Shown one piece after another: positions 18,045-27,892 of a DNA stretch of 64,000 nt. The position numbers and the translations under genes are program-made. The DNA is taken from contig NZ_CP036433.1 in NCBI RefSeq assembly GCF_007751035.1, forward strand, positions 2,089,001 through 2,153,000, given 5' to 3'. The notes beneath the pieces were generated by a model. The model was not told where the DNA came from, searched no databases, and saw only the letters and a program-made list of their open reading frames with translations. The first letter of the stretch is position 1, and each line of letters starts with the position of its first letter. Source of the stretch: Lignipirellula cremea. Lineage in GTDB: Bacteria > Planctomycetota > Planctomycetia > Pirellulales > Pirellulaceae.

Positions 18045-18512
18045 ATGATCCGCCTGTGTTCGCTGCCCGAGTGCCGCCCCTTCATACCGACTCTCGCGCA
18101 GTGGCATCAGCAGGAATGGGCCTATTTGAATCCTGGCGTCAAATCGGTCGAGTCGCGGATCGCGGAGTTTGAGTCGCATCTGGGGGACGATGTGGTTCCT
18201 TCCACGGTCGTGGCTATGGAAGATGGCGAACTGCTGGGGTCGGCCAGCCTGGTGGAGCACGACTTGTCGTCGCGGACCGACCTGAGCCCCTGGCTGGCTA
18301 GCGTGTTCGTGGCGCCGGATCATCGACGACGGGGCATCGGCGGGCAATTGATCCGGCATCTGTCGGACATGGCGTTTGCAGGTGGCGTCGAAACGCTGCA
18401 CCTGTACACCACGGATCGCGCGGCATATTACGCCCACTTTGGATGGAGCGTCGCCGAGCGGACTAGTCATAATGGGGTGGCAATCGTCATTATGTCGCTT
18501 AGCGCCGGTTAA
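18045..18512 (+). CDS. GNAT-family N-acetyltransferase
   Basis: A 155-residue acetyl-CoA-dependent acetyltransferase. The acetyl-CoA-binding motif A is clear (SVFVAPDHRRRGIGGQLI, residues about 86-103), followed by the helix and strand of motif B (LHLYTTDRAAYYAHFGW). The substrate cannot be told from sequence. It stands between the AsnB-like gene and the type III polyketide synthase cluster, 160 bases after the former, and is more likely a separate transcription unit. Confidence 0.88.
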   Translation: MIRLCSLPECRPFIPTLAQWHQQEWAYLNPGVKSVESRIAEFESHLGDDVVPSTVVAMEDGELLGSASLVEHDLSSRTDLSPWLASVFVAPDHRRRGIGGQLIRHLSDMAFAGGVETLHLYTTDRAAYYAHFGWSVAERTSHNGVAIVIMSLSAG

Positions 18513-18656
18513 TTTCTGATAGATTCACCGGTTGCCTTCCCACTCCCGCCGTCACTTGTGCTACCCCCGAAAGTTCCCGCCGCCACTTTTTGCAAGATTC
18601 GCGTTGACGTCTTTCCTTCCCGGCATGCTATTCGCTCTCCTTCGATCTATGTGAAC

Positions 18657-19373
18657 ATGCTGCAAATTCCTGCGCTCGCAGAACGGGTCATGGAGCCCGA
18701 AATAATGGACGACCCCGGCCTCGATATGCCGCGCTATCATGGCGCGCTGCGAGGGCTGTCTCGTTTGAACAAGCTGAGCGCCAGCGTGAGCCATTTATGG
18801 CGAGTGATCGCACGCCTGGCTCGCGAGGAAAAACGCACCCGGCTGCGCGTGCTGGATATTGCCACAGGCGCGGGCGATATTCCGCTGGGGTTGTGGAGAA
18901 AAGCAAAGCGGGCCGGCCTGGATCTGGAAATTCTGGGAGTTGACATCAGTCCCCGTTCGATCGCCTTTGCCTCGGAACAGGCGGCGGAGGCTGGGGCGAA
19001 GATCGACTTTCAGCAGTGCAACGTGTTGTGCGATCCGCTGCCGACAGGCCGCGATGTGATCGTTTCCTCCTTGTTCCTGCATCATTTGACGAACGCAGAC
19101 GGGCTGCAGCTGTTGCTCCGTGCGCGGGAAGCGACAGGGCGAATGATCGCCGTTAGCGATCTGCTCCGCAGTCGTCGAGGATTGCTGCTCGCCCACCTGG
19201 CTTCCCGCGTGTTCACCTCGTCCGAGGTGGTGCGGGTCGACGGCCCGCTGTCCGTAAAAGCGGCCTATACTCTTGCCGAAGCGGCTGATCTGGCGCGCCG
19301 TGCAGGCCTGGACGGAGCCGTTTTCCACCGCCGCTGGCCATGCCGTTTTCTCCTGGAATGGAGAAAGCCATGA
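18657..19373 (+). CDS. class I SAM-dependent methyltransferase of the type III PKS cluster
   Basis: A 238-residue methyltransferase. SAM-binding motif I is VLDIATGAGDIPLGL, followed by an acidic loop (LGVDISPRS) and a post-I region (IVSSLFLHHL). It starts with a short helical segment around EIMDDPGLDMPRYHGALRGL. Candidate starts are 18657 and 18690; neither has a strong ribosome-binding site, and a frame start at 18558 seems too far upstream. Its stop overlaps the FAD oxidoreductase start by 4 bases. It probably methylates the polyketide made by the synthase two genes downstream. Confidence 0.85.
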   Translation: MLQIPALAERVMEPEIMDDPGLDMPRYHGALRGLSRLNKLSASVSHLWRVIARLAREEKRTRLRVLDIATGAGDIPLGLWRKAKRAGLDLEILGVDISPRSIAFASEQAAEAGAKIDFQQCNVLCDPLPTGRDVIVSSLFLHHLTNADGLQLLLRAREATGRMIAVSDLLRSRRGLLLAHLASRVFTSSEVVRVDGPLSVKAAYTLAEAADLARRAGLDGAVFHRRWPCRFLLEWRKP

Positions 19374-20590
19374 ACTCTCTGAGAATCCACCCCACGATCA
19401 CCCGCGCCCAGGCCCAGAACCGCATCTGGGATGCGATAGTGGTCGGCGCCGGACCAGCCGGGTCGCTCGCCGCGCGACAAATCGCATCGGCAGGCTCCAA
19501 TGTGTTGCTGATTGACAAAGCCCATTTTCCGCGCTGGAAGGTTTGTGGCTGTTGTTTAAATGGCGCTGCCCTGGCCGTACTGTCCGAAGTCGGGCTGGGC
19601 GAACTGCCGGCCCAGCTGGGAGCGCTGCCGCTGGACCACCTCCGCTTATGCGCCAGTACAGGCCAGGCTGTCTGCCGCTTGCCCGGGGGGGTATCGGTTT
19701 CCCGCGTGGCGCTCGACGCCGCTTTGATCCGGGCCGCGATTGAGTCAGGCGTTTCCTTTCTGGATGAGACCACCGCCACGATTCTGCCGCAAGATCCGGC
19801 CGGTGAAACTGCCGAGTGGCGCCAGGTGCGACTGGAGGGGAACGATTTCGATACTCCCCTGCGAACGCGGGTGGTGCTGGCCGCCGATGGGCTCGCGGGC
19901 CGTTCTTTGCACCTGGAGCCTGGTCTGGAGTCGCAAGTCGCCGAAGGGTCCCGCGTGGGAGCCGGCGTCGTGCTGGACGACCCGGGCGACTATGAGCAGG
20001 GCGTCATTTATATGGCCTGTGCGCTGCCGGGTTATGTCGGTCTGGTTCGGCTGGAAGACGGCACGCTCGATCTGGCGGCTGCTTTCGATCGTAAAGCCCT
20101 GCAGGCCAGCGGCTCCCCCGGCGCACTGGCGGCGCAAATCCTGAAAGTGGCCGGTTTGCCGGCCCCGCCCGCTCTGGAAACGGCCGCCTGGAAAGGCACC
20201 ACTTTGTTGACCCGGCGGCGCAGCAAGGCCAGCGGAACGCGGTTATTCATTCTGGGAGACGCTGCCGGCTATGTGGAGCCGTTCACCGGCGAAGGGATCG
20301 CCTGGGCGATGCAATCGGCGGCTACAGTCGCACCGATTGCCTTTGCTGGCGCCAACCAGTGGACCGCTTCTCTGGAACGGCAGTGGGAATCCCGCCGGTC
20401 GCAGATGCTGTTTGTGCGGGAGCGAACTTGCCGATACGTTGGCGCGCTGCTGCGGCGTCCTCGTCTGGCGGCGACGGCTGTCTCGATTCTGCGGCGGGCT
20501 CCCTGGCTGGCGGCGCCTGTGATTTACGCCATCAATGCGCCGCCGTGGAAAACGTCTGGAGCCCGTAGTTCGACGGGGAGCAATTCTTAG
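19370..20590 (+). CDS. FAD-dependent oxidoreductase (geranylgeranyl-reductase-like) of the type III PKS cluster
   Basis: A 406-residue flavoprotein. It has the N-terminal dinucleotide motif VVGAGPAG (Gly26, Gly28, Gly31), a conserved FPRWKVCGCCLNG segment typical of the geranylgeranyl reductase/halogenase/monooxygenase superfamily, and the second FAD motif LGDAAGYVEPFTGEGIAWAM. The start at 19370 overlaps the preceding stop as ATGA with GGAG upstream. It could oxidise, hydroxylate or reduce the polyketide product. The C-terminal 60 residues are basic and hydrophobic, possibly membrane associated. Confidence 0.85.
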   Translation: MNSLRIHPTITRAQAQNRIWDAIVVGAGPAGSLAARQIASAGSNVLLIDKAHFPRWKVCGCCLNGAALAVLSEVGLGELPAQLGALPLDHLRLCASTGQAVCRLPGGVSVSRVALDAALIRAAIESGVSFLDETTATILPQDPAGETAEWRQVRLEGNDFDTPLRTRVVLAADGLAGRSLHLEPGLESQVAEGSRVGAGVVLDDPGDYEQGVIYMACALPGYVGLVRLEDGTLDLAAAFDRKALQASGSPGALAAQILKVAGLPAPPALETAAWKGTTLLTRRRSKASGTRLFILGDAAGYVEPFTGEGIAWAMQSAATVAPIAFAGANQWTASLERQWESRRSQMLFVRERTCRYVGALLRRPRLAATAVSILRRAPWLAAPVIYAINAPPWKTSGARSSTGSNS

Positions 20591-20667
20591 TCGAGCTGGA
20601 TCGTTCGAGATTTCTGTTTGTTTGTCTTGCCTGTTTTACCTTTCTCCCTGTTGATGCAGCCCCATTT

Positions 20668-21753
20668 ATGAGCATTGTGATTGCCGGCATAGGCCTTGCG
20701 ACGCCGCCTTTGAGCATTGCCCAGCGCGATGCGGCAGACGCTGCTAAGACATTTGTCTATGGCCGAGAATCGGAAGTCGCGCTGCTGCCGGCTTTGTACC
20801 GCATGACCATGGTCAAGCGGAGGTCGAGCGTTTTGCTGGAACCGCCTGACGAGCAGACCTATCGCCAGTCGTTTTATCCGCCTGCCCAGTCGATCGAGGA
20901 TCGTGGACCTACCACCGCCGAGCGCATGAAACGTTACGCGGTCGAAGCGCCGCCACTGGCCCTGCATGCCGCAAACCGGGCGCTGGCGGCGGCTGAATTG
21001 AGCGTCGACCGGGTGACCCATTTAGTGACCGTGTCCTGCACAGGTTTCTCTTCGCCGGGGGTGGAGTTTGAACTGATTCGCCAATTGGGACTGCAGCCGA
21101 CCGTCGCCCGGGCCAACATTGGATTTATGGGATGCCATGGGGTGCTGAATGGGCTCCGCGTGGCGCGCGCTTTCGCCACGGAACCGCAGGCGCAAGTGCT
21201 GCTGTGCAGCGTGGAGCTCTGCAGCCTGCACTACCACTACGGCTGGGATTCCGAGAAAGTCGTGGCGAACGCCCTGTTTGGAGACGGCGCGGCGGCCGCC
21301 GTGATTGCCCCTGGCGAGGTGGCCACTAACCGCTGGCGAATGACCTCGTTCCAGTCGCTGGTCCTGCCGGATTCGAATAACGAAATGAGCTGGAATGTGG
21401 GCGACCATGGTTTTGATATGACCTTGTCGCCGCGCGTTCCCAGTCTGGTCGAGGAGCATCTGCGTCCCGGTCTGCAACGCTGGCTGGGAGAGCATGGGCT
21501 ATCGATTGAGCAGGTCGGCAGTTGGGCCATCCATCCCGGCGGACCACGCGTGGTGTCGGGCGTCGCCGCGGCGCTCGGTCTGGAAAAACCGGCCGCCGCC
21601 ATCTCGCTGGAAGTGCTGGCCGAACACGGCAACATGTCGTCGGCCACCGTGCTGTTCGTGATCCAGCGCCTGCAGGAAGCGAATGCCGCGCTCCCTTGTG
21701 TCGCTCTGGCTTTCGGACCAGGGCTGGTCGCGGAGGCGGCGCTATTCACCTAG
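20668..21753 (+). CDS. type III polyketide synthase (chalcone/stilbene synthase family)
   Basis: A 361-residue homodimeric ketosynthase that extends a CoA starter with malonyl-CoA. The catalytic triad is visible: Cys156 (GFMGCHGVLNGLR), His289 (WAIHPGGPRVV) and Asn322 (EHGNMSSATVLFV). The C-terminal AFGPGLVAE corresponds to the family GFGPG motif. Likely products are alkylpyrones, alkylresorcinols or small phenolic rings; the starter cannot be read from sequence. It follows the FAD oxidoreductase by 77 bases in the same direction, giving a compact three-gene pathway with methyltransferase and oxidoreductase. Confidence 0.92.
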   Translation: MSIVIAGIGLATPPLSIAQRDAADAAKTFVYGRESEVALLPALYRMTMVKRRSSVLLEPPDEQTYRQSFYPPAQSIEDRGPTTAERMKRYAVEAPPLALHAANRALAAAELSVDRVTHLVTVSCTGFSSPGVEFELIRQLGLQPTVARANIGFMGCHGVLNGLRVARAFATEPQAQVLLCSVELCSLHYHYGWDSEKVVANALFGDGAAAAVIAPGEVATNRWRMTSFQSLVLPDSNNEMSWNVGDHGFDMTLSPRVPSLVEEHLRPGLQRWLGEHGLSIEQVGSWAIHPGGPRVVSGVAAALGLEKPAAAISLEVLAEHGNMSSATVLFVIQRLQEANAALPCVALAFGPGLVAEAALFT

Positions 21754-21801
21754 CAACGCTGCGGGCCTGAAGTCCACCCCAGCGGACCCTGGCCCCAAGC
21801 C

Positions 21802-21969
21802 TCAGGGCATGATGGGCCAGCCGGAAGGCGCCTGGGGCGCGACTCCCGGCAAGGAACCCAGCCAGAACATCACGGCAATCAGAATGGCGATCACCACCAG
21901 ACCAATGATGGCCGTCATCCGATCCTGCTGCAGCTGTTGATTCGTCGAGTCGTTCATGTGCGGATGCAT
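21802..21969 (-). CDS. 55-residue single-pass membrane protein
   Basis: A small protein with a polar Gln/Asn-rich N-terminus, one transmembrane helix (about residues 18-39, IIGLVVIAILIAVMFWLG) and a Pro/Gly-rich tail. It is short but well supported: AGGAGGTG lies just upstream of the ATG at 21969. It points toward the end of the type III polyketide synthase gene and away from the macroglobulin gene. Function unknown. Confidence 0.65.
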   Translation of the reverse strand: MHPHMNDSTNQQLQQDRMTAIIGLVVIAILIAVMFWLGSLPGVAPQAPSGWPIMP

Positions 21970-22292
21970 CTGACACCTCCTGAAAGGCCGTTTTTTCGGC
22001 CTCGCGAAAGGAAGGGAACGGGAGGACGCTGATCGCTGCATGCGTCCCTTTCCCCTTCCAGAAACTTGACTCCCTGGACGACCTCAGCCGCCCTGCTCTT
22101 CAAAATGCTGCAACTTGCGCGCCGCCTGTGCGCCCATTTCTCCCTTCGGAAGTTCCTCGGGCTCGGGAACTGTTTGGGGCCGGCGTGCGTCCATCTGGGT
22201 ATGGAAGGAAACGGCAGGGGGTCGTTCGCCTGCTGGCATCGTGCGAGAACTCTCTCGCCTTGTCTCGACTTCTCTCTAACTGGGTGAGAATA

Positions 22293-25200
22293 ATGAAAAC
22301 TCACGTGCTGGTCGCTCGTGGCTTGTTGGTGATCGCGCTGGGACTGTCCGGCGCCATCGGATGGCGTGCTGTCTGGTCGCAAGACGACGGCGGCGCAGAG
22401 CCCGCCAAAAACCCCAAGAATGTCAAACTGATCGCCACTGGCGAACTGGGCGGCGAAGACCGCTATCTGGCTTTCGCCGACAGCGACAAGCCCCTGTATC
22501 GACCCGGCGAAACCGTCTATTTCCGGGCGGCCGTCCTGCACCACGCCACCCATGCCCCCCTGCCGGCCGATCGTCAGGTGTTTACGTCGGTCGAACTGCG
22601 CGGCCCCAAGGGCGACGTGGTCGCCAGCGGCGGCATGCCGACGGTCGATAGCATCGTCGCTTTCTCCTGGCCCGTGCCGGAAGAGCTGCCCGGCGGCGAA
22701 TACACCATGAAGTTCACCTTCCCCGGCAATGGCTTCCCGCCGGCGGAACGCAAGTTCGACGTGCGCGCCTATCGGGCTCCGCGTCTCAAAAGCCAGATCA
22801 AATTCCTCCGCGACGGCTACGGCCCCGGCGATGAAGTCGCCGCCACGCTGCAGGTGGAACGGGCCGAAGGCGGCGTCCCCGCCGGCGCCCAGGTTACGGT
22901 GATCGCTCGGGTCGATAACCAGGAAGTCTATCGCGGCCAGACGACCGTCCAGTCCAACGGCGCCGCGACGGCCCGCTTCCCGTTGCCCGTCGACATCCGC
23001 CGGGGCGAAGGGACGCTGGCGATGGTCATCGAAGACGGCGGCGTCGTCGAAACCGCCAGCAAGACGATCCCCATCCTGCTGCAGACGATCGACCTCAGCA
23101 TGTACCCCGAAGGCGGCGATCTGCTCGCCGGCTTGCCGTCCCGTATCTACTTTGAAGCGTTCACCCCCGCCAAAAAACCGGCCGACCTGGCCGGCGTCGT
23201 CATCGACGCCAAGGGCGCCGAAGTGGCCCAGTTCAAGAGCGAACACGAAGGCCGCGGTCGGTTCGAGTTCACTCCCCAGGCCGGCATGGCGTACTCGCTG
23301 AAGATCACGCAGCCCAGCGGCATCCGCACCACTTACCGTCTGCCCGAAGTCAAGAACGCTGGCGCCGCCTTGCGATCCGCCGCCGATCTGTTCGCCGCTG
23401 ACAAGCCGCTGCAATTACAAGTCGCCGCCGCGCAGTCGCAAGCCTTGACGCTGACGCTGGCCCAGCGCGAGAACGTGCTGGCGACGATCGAACTGCCGGC
23501 GTCGGAGCTGGCCGACCACACCTGGAAAACCGTGCCAATCACACTCGACGTCCCCAACCACGGCGTGCTGACCGCCACTGTCTGGGATCAGCAAGGCCAG
23601 CCACTGGCTGAACGCCTGGTTTACCGCCAGCCGGCCCAGGCAGTGCAAGTGAACCTGTCCGCCGACAGCAGCAGCTACACGCCCGGCGGCAAAACCCAGA
23701 TCACCGTGACGACCACCAACGCTGCTGGCGAGCCGGTGAGCGCGATGGTCGGCTTGAATGTGACCGACGATAGCGTGCTGGAAATGATCGACAAACGCGA
23801 TCAGCGCCCGCGCCTGCCGGCGATGGTCCTGCTGGAAGGGGAAGTCCGCGACCTGGCCGACGCTCATGTGTATCTCGATTCCACGAATCCCCAGGCTCCC
23901 GCGGCCGTCGACCTGCTGCTGGGCACGCAAGGCTGGCGTCGCTTTGCCCTGGTCAACCTGCAGGAGTTCCTGGCCCAGCATGGCGACGACGCCCGTCGGG
24001 TCGCCGCGCTCCAGCTGGTAACCCGTCGCGAACGCTTCAAGCACTTCCCCCCTGGCGCCCCGTTCCCCGGTGAGGCAGTACGTCGCTTCGCCTTCAATGG
24101 TCCTGCCGCGCCGCCCAAACCCCAGGCCGCCATCCCCTTGCCTGTTGCTCCGGCACCCGCTGACGACGCCATTCCCGCCGAAGCGGCCAGGCTTCCTGTC
24201 GGCCAGGTTCAGCCCGTCCGACAACTGCAGGCCGCGCAAAACGGCGAGGCGAAAAACGAACTCAAGGAAGCAGAAGAAGCCCAGGCTGGCGCCCGGCCCG
24301 CCAACGCCCGCCAGGGTTTTGCCGCCGCTGCTCCTGTGCTGTCGAAAGAGCAGAGCGCGTTGCGCGATGCTCTTGATGACCGCATCGAAGTGGACGCCCT
24401 TTTCGCCCAGAAGCCGGGCCGCGAACCGATGATGCGAAACGACTTTGTCGCGGTGCGGGAGTTTGCGCATGCGGTGCGGCCTGGAAGGATTGCGGGAGAG
24501 CGGACGGACTTTGCCGAGACGCTCTTCTGGCATGCGGGCGTCAAGACCGATGAACACGGCAAGGCGACGATCAGCTTTGACCTGAATGATTCTGTCACCA
24601 GCTTCCGCGTGGCGGCCGATGCGTTTTCGGCCGACGGGGCGCTGGGCGCCGGGACGCTGCAGATCGAATCGGTGGAGCCGTTCTATCTGGAACCGAAGAT
24701 GCCGCTGGAAGTGACGGCCGGCGACCTGATTCGCCTGCCGGTCGGCGTCGTCAATGCGACCGACGCCGCGCTCGGCCAGTCGCAGTTCGCCGCCGATACG
24801 CACCTCGCGCTCGATATCATCTCGCCGCAAGCGCCCTTCACGCTCGCCGCTGGCGAACGTATCCGGCAACTGCTGGAGATCGCCGTCCAGCCGCATAATG
24901 GTCCGGCGAACTTCACCCTGTCCGCGACGGCCGGGCCGTACGCCGATAAAGTGACACGTTCTGTCACTGTCCGTCCGCAAGGCTTCCCGCTGGCTGACGG
25001 CCAGGGCGGTCTGCTTGGGCCGGGCGAAACGGCGACGTTCACCGTGAACATCCCAGCCGACATCGTCCCGCGCAGTCTCACGGCCAAGGCGGTCGTCTAC
25101 CCGACCCCGCTGGCCAGCATGACCCAGGCGCTGGAAGCCCTCATCCGCGAGCCTTGCGGCTGCTTTGAGCAGACCAGCTCCAGCGTCTATCCGCTCGTCA

Positions 25201-26585
25201 TGGCCCAGCAGTATTTCATGTCGCACCAGGGCGTCGACCCGGCCCTGATTGAACGGAGCGCCGATATCCTGGACCGCGGCTATGCGCGTTTGCTCGGCTT
25301 TGAAAGCAAGTCGGGCGGCTTTGAATGGTTCGGCGGCGATCCGGGCCACGACGCTCTCACTGCCTACGGTTTGATGGAGTTCCGCGACATGGCCGAAGTC
25401 CGCCAGGTCGACGCCGACATGCTGGCCCGCACCACCAAATGGCTGCTGGCCCAGCGCGACGGCAAAGGCGGTTTCGAACGGAAGACCCACACGCTGCACA
25501 CCTGGGTCGCCGAGCCGGAATGCTCCATCGGCTACAACACCTGGGCGCTGCTTTCGGCCGACGTCGACGCCGATCTGTCGACCGAGGTGAAAGCAGTCCG
25601 CGAGCTGGCCGAGAAATCGCAGAACAGCTACGCCGTCGCCCTGGCGGCGAACGTGCTGGGCCTGGCCGGCGACAAGGACGGCTCGAACCATCTGCTCGAC
25701 AAGCTGGCCGGTTACCAGCAGGCCGACGGCTCGCTGAGCGGCGCTACGCAAAGCGTGGTCGGTTCCGGCGGCGAAGCGTTGCAGATTGAAACGACGTCGC
25801 TGGCGACTCTCGCCTGGCTCGGCAATCCGCACTATATCGAGAACGTCGAACGCTCGATCCAGTACCTGGCCGAGTCCTGCAAGTCGGGCCGTTTCGGCTC
25901 CACGCAGTCGACCATCCTGGCCCTCAAAGCGATCGTCGCTTACGACGCTTCCCGGGCCAAACCGAAGGCGCCCGGCAGCCTGCAGCTGGTCATCGACGGC
26001 GAGCCGATCGGCGACGCCGTCAGCTTCACCGCCGACACGACCGGCGCCATTGAACTGCCGCTGTCCGCCGCGGTGCTGGCGCAACTCAGCCAGGCCGGCG
26101 AACACAACGTGCAGGTCCGCATGCAGGACGGTTCGCAGATGCCGTATTCGATGTCGGTCAACTACAATCGACTGACGCCGGCGTCGGCCGAGAAGTGTGC
26201 GTTGCATCTGGAAGTGAAGCTGGTCGACGACAAAGTCGAAGAAGGCGCGGTGACCGAAGCGCAAGTGACGATCGTCAATCGGACGAACGAAACCGTGCCG
26301 ACGCCGCTGGCCATCATCGGCGCCCCCGGCGGTTTGGAAGTCCGCCACGACCAGCTGAAAGAGCTGGTCAAACAGGGGAAGATCGCCGCCTACGAAGTGA
26401 TCGGCCGCGAAGTCGTGCTGTACTGGCGCGCCCTGGAGGCCGAAGAACGGGTGGACCTGCCGCTGAGCTTCGTGGCCGCCGTCCCCGGCGTCTACACCGG
26501 CCCGGCCAGCCGCGCGTATCTGTACTACACCGACGAACACAAGCAATGGGTCGACGGCCTCAAAGTCGAGATCACGGCGAAGTAA
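22293..26585 (+). CDS. bacterial alpha-2-macroglobulin-family protein
   Basis: A 1430-residue protein of the alpha-2-macroglobulin/MG2 family, which traps or tethers proteases in the periplasm or at the surface. An N-terminal signal/anchor (about residues 6-24, without a lipobox cysteine) precedes the MG domains (LYRPGETVYFRA is a typical MG2 opening). A Pro/Ala-rich region (about 605-690) lies near the middle. The thioester site is CFEQ (Cys957, Gln960) in the thioester domain, followed by an alpha-toroid (GGFEWFGGDPGHDALTAYGL) and a receptor-binding-like C-terminus. The start at 22293 opens the signal sequence. No penicillin-binding-protein 1C gene is adjacent, unlike the E. coli yfhM-pbpC arrangement. 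A terminator follows. A second copy of its last 28 codons lies at 40591. Confidence 0.92.
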   Translation: MKTHVLVARGLLVIALGLSGAIGWRAVWSQDDGGAEPAKNPKNVKLIATGELGGEDRYLAFADSDKPLYRPGETVYFRAAVLHHATHAPLPADRQVFTSVELRGPKGDVVASGGMPTVDSIVAFSWPVPEELPGGEYTMKFTFPGNGFPPAERKFDVRAYRAPRLKSQIKFLRDGYGPGDEVAATLQVERAEGGVPAGAQVTVIARVDNQEVYRGQTTVQSNGAATARFPLPVDIRRGEGTLAMVIEDGGVVETASKTIPILLQTIDLSMYPEGGDLLAGLPSRIYFEAFTPAKKPADLAGVVIDAKGAEVAQFKSEHEGRGRFEFTPQAGMAYSLKITQPSGIRTTYRLPEVKNAGAALRSAADLFAADKPLQLQVAAAQSQALTLTLAQRENVLATIELPASELADHTWKTVPITLDVPNHGVLTATVWDQQGQPLAERLVYRQPAQAVQVNLSADSSSYTPGGKTQITVTTTNAAGEPVSAMVGLNVTDDSVLEMIDKRDQRPRLPAMVLLEGEVRDLADAHVYLDSTNPQAPAAVDLLLGTQGWRRFALVNLQEFLAQHGDDARRVAALQLVTRRERFKHFPPGAPFPGEAVRRFAFNGPAAPPKPQAAIPLPVAPAPADDAIPAEAARLPVGQVQPVRQLQAAQNGEAKNELKEAEEAQAGARPANARQGFAAAAPVLSKEQSALRDALDDRIEVDALFAQKPGREPMMRNDFVAVREFAHAVRPGRIAGERTDFAETLFWHAGVKTDEHGKATISFDLNDSVTSFRVAADAFSADGALGAGTLQIESVEPFYLEPKMPLEVTAGDLIRLPVGVVNATDAALGQSQFAADTHLALDIISPQAPFTLAAGERIRQLLEIAVQPHNGPANFTLSATAGPYADKVTRSVTVRPQGFPLADGQGGLLGPGETATFTVNIPADIVPRSLTAKAVVYPTPLASMTQALEALIREPCGCFEQTSSSVYPLVMAQQYFMSHQGVDPALIERSADILDRGYARLLGFESKSGGFEWFGGDPGHDALTAYGLMEFRDMAEVRQVDADMLARTTKWLLAQRDGKGGFERKTHTLHTWVAEPECSIGYNTWALLSADVDADLSTEVKAVRELAEKSQNSYAVALAANVLGLAGDKDGSNHLLDKLAGYQQADGSLSGATQSVVGSGGEALQIETTSLATLAWLGNPHYIENVERSIQYLAESCKSGRFGSTQSTILALKAIVAYDASRAKPKAPGSLQLVIDGEPIGDAVSFTADTTGAIELPLSAAVLAQLSQAGEHNVQVRMQDGSQMPYSMSVNYNRLTPASAEKCALHLEVKLVDDKVEEGAVTEAQVTIVNRTNETVPTPLAIIGAPGGLEVRHDQLKELVKQGKIAAYEVIGREVVLYWRALEAEERVDLPLSFVAAVPGVYTGPASRAYLYYTDEHKQWVDGLKVEITAK

Positions 26586-26613
26586 CATTCGTCAAATGAG
26601 AAGTCGTTCACCG

Positions 26614-26646
26614 CCGGCAGGGAACACGCGTTTCCTGCCGGTTTTT
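26614..26646 (+). terminator. Rho-independent terminator of the macroglobulin gene
   Basis: An 8-bp stem CCGGCAGG/CCTGCCGG, extended inside by GAA/TTT pairs, is followed by five T residues, 29 bases past the stop codon. A related hairpin follows the relic copy at 40708. Confidence 0.85.
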
Positions 26647-26684
26647 ATTGCGTCGCAGCAGGCGCCGCCCGAGAACTGCATTTA

Positions 26685-27872
26685 TTACTCCCCGTGGGAA
26701 ATAATTCTTCGACGGTATTCTCCAGGCGTCTCGCCCAGGTCCCGCTTGAAGACGGCGCTGAGGCTTTCCTTGTGACTGAATCCGGCCAAAGGGGCAATCT
26801 GTTCGAGCGTCATTCGGGTTTCCTGGAGCAACTGTTTGACGCGGGTTAGTCGCGCCGCGGTGATCTCTTCATGCAGGGTGCGGTTCAATTCGGTGCGGAA
26901 ACGCCGCTCCAGTTGCCGGCGCGACAAGGAAGTGAACTCGGTGACATCGTTCACATCGATGCCGTCGCAGGCGTGTTCGCGGATGAATCGACAGACCCGG
27001 GCCACTTCGCGATCTTCCACCGCCATGACCTGGGTCGACATTCGCTGGACGACGGTTGTGGGCGGAATGTATTCGACCCGTGCGGGGGCGGGTTCTCCAT
27101 TCATCATGGCGTCGAGGATTTCGGCCGCCCGGTAACCGGCCCGTTCTGCGTCCGGCCGAACACTGGTCAAAGGCGGATCGCTCAGCGGACAAACAGCGTC
27201 GTCGTCGTCCACCCCAATCACAGCCACGTCGTCGGGCACGGCCAGGTCCAGTGTCCGGCAAGCGTTCAACACTTGTTGTCCGCGAATATCGTTGCAGACA
27301 AAAAGCCCCGTGGGCGAGGTTAGCGATTTCAGCCAGGCGGACATCGCCGCCGCGTCAATCACGCCGGACTCTTCCAGGCTCGACAACGTCGCGTCCCGCC
27401 GGCCTGGCGTTTCGTAAACAGACAAAGGACAGCCCGCAGCGACGACCAGTTTCTGGAAGAATCGCAGGCGGGCGTCGGAGTAATGCGCGAACTGGAAACC
27501 GCAAAAGGCGAAGCGACGGAACCCACGATCCCAAAGATGTTCAAACGCCAGTGCGGCCACCTTTTGATCGTCCGTTTCCACCTGAGGAATGCCAGGAAAG
27601 CTTCGGCTGCAGCGGACGTCGACACAGGGGACGCCTAACCGACGCAGCGGTTCAATGGTGCGGGTGTCGACGCGCGCGATCACGCCGTGGATCGCCGACT
27701 CCTGCATCCACTCCGGCAGCAGCACGTCGATCGTCATTTCCTGGTGAAGCAGCGACCAGTTGCTGCGCGTGCGGGCGAACAGGGCGATCCCGCGTAACAA
27801 GTCGCGTCCATACGAACGAGAGGTCTCCACCAGCAAGGCGACTCTTCGACGCGTTTTGAATCCAGGCGGCAC
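26685..27872 (-). CDS. XylR-type AraC-family sugar-responsive regulator
   Basis: A 395-residue transcription factor with an N-terminal periplasmic-binding-protein-like sensor (RRVALLVETSRSYGRDLLRG; later FVCNDIRGQQVLNACR and VAVIGVDDDD) and a C-terminal AraC DNA-binding domain (SLSRRQLERRFRTELNRTL and LAGFSHKESLSAVFKRDLG). This layout is that of E. coli XylR, which binds a monosaccharide and activates transcription. The start is GTG at 27872. It is transcribed away from the sulfatase operon at 28023, and the shared intergenic region holds direct repeats that may be its sites. It probably senses a sugar released from a sulfated glycan. Which sugar cannot be told. Confidence 0.92.
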   Translation of the reverse strand: MPPGFKTRRRVALLVETSRSYGRDLLRGIALFARTRSNWSLLHQEMTIDVLLPEWMQESAIHGVIARVDTRTIEPLRRLGVPCVDVRCSRSFPGIPQVETDDQKVAALAFEHLWDRGFRRFAFCGFQFAHYSDARLRFFQKLVVAAGCPLSVYETPGRRDATLSSLEESGVIDAAAMSAWLKSLTSPTGLFVCNDIRGQQVLNACRTLDLAVPDDVAVIGVDDDDAVCPLSDPPLTSVRPDAERAGYRAAEILDAMMNGEPAPARVEYIPPTTVVQRMSTQVMAVEDREVARVCRFIREHACDGIDVNDVTEFTSLSRRQLERRFRTELNRTLHEEITAARLTRVKQLLQETRMTLEQIAPLAGFSHKESLSAVFKRDLGETPGEYRRRIISHGE

Positions 27873-27892
27873 GAGCTTACGGCCTTTCCGAC

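Noticed and set aside
23415-26588. 1057-codon open frame on the minus strand
   Set aside because: It is antisense to the macroglobulin gene, whose domains and thioester site are unmistakable; long antisense frames are expected at this GC content.
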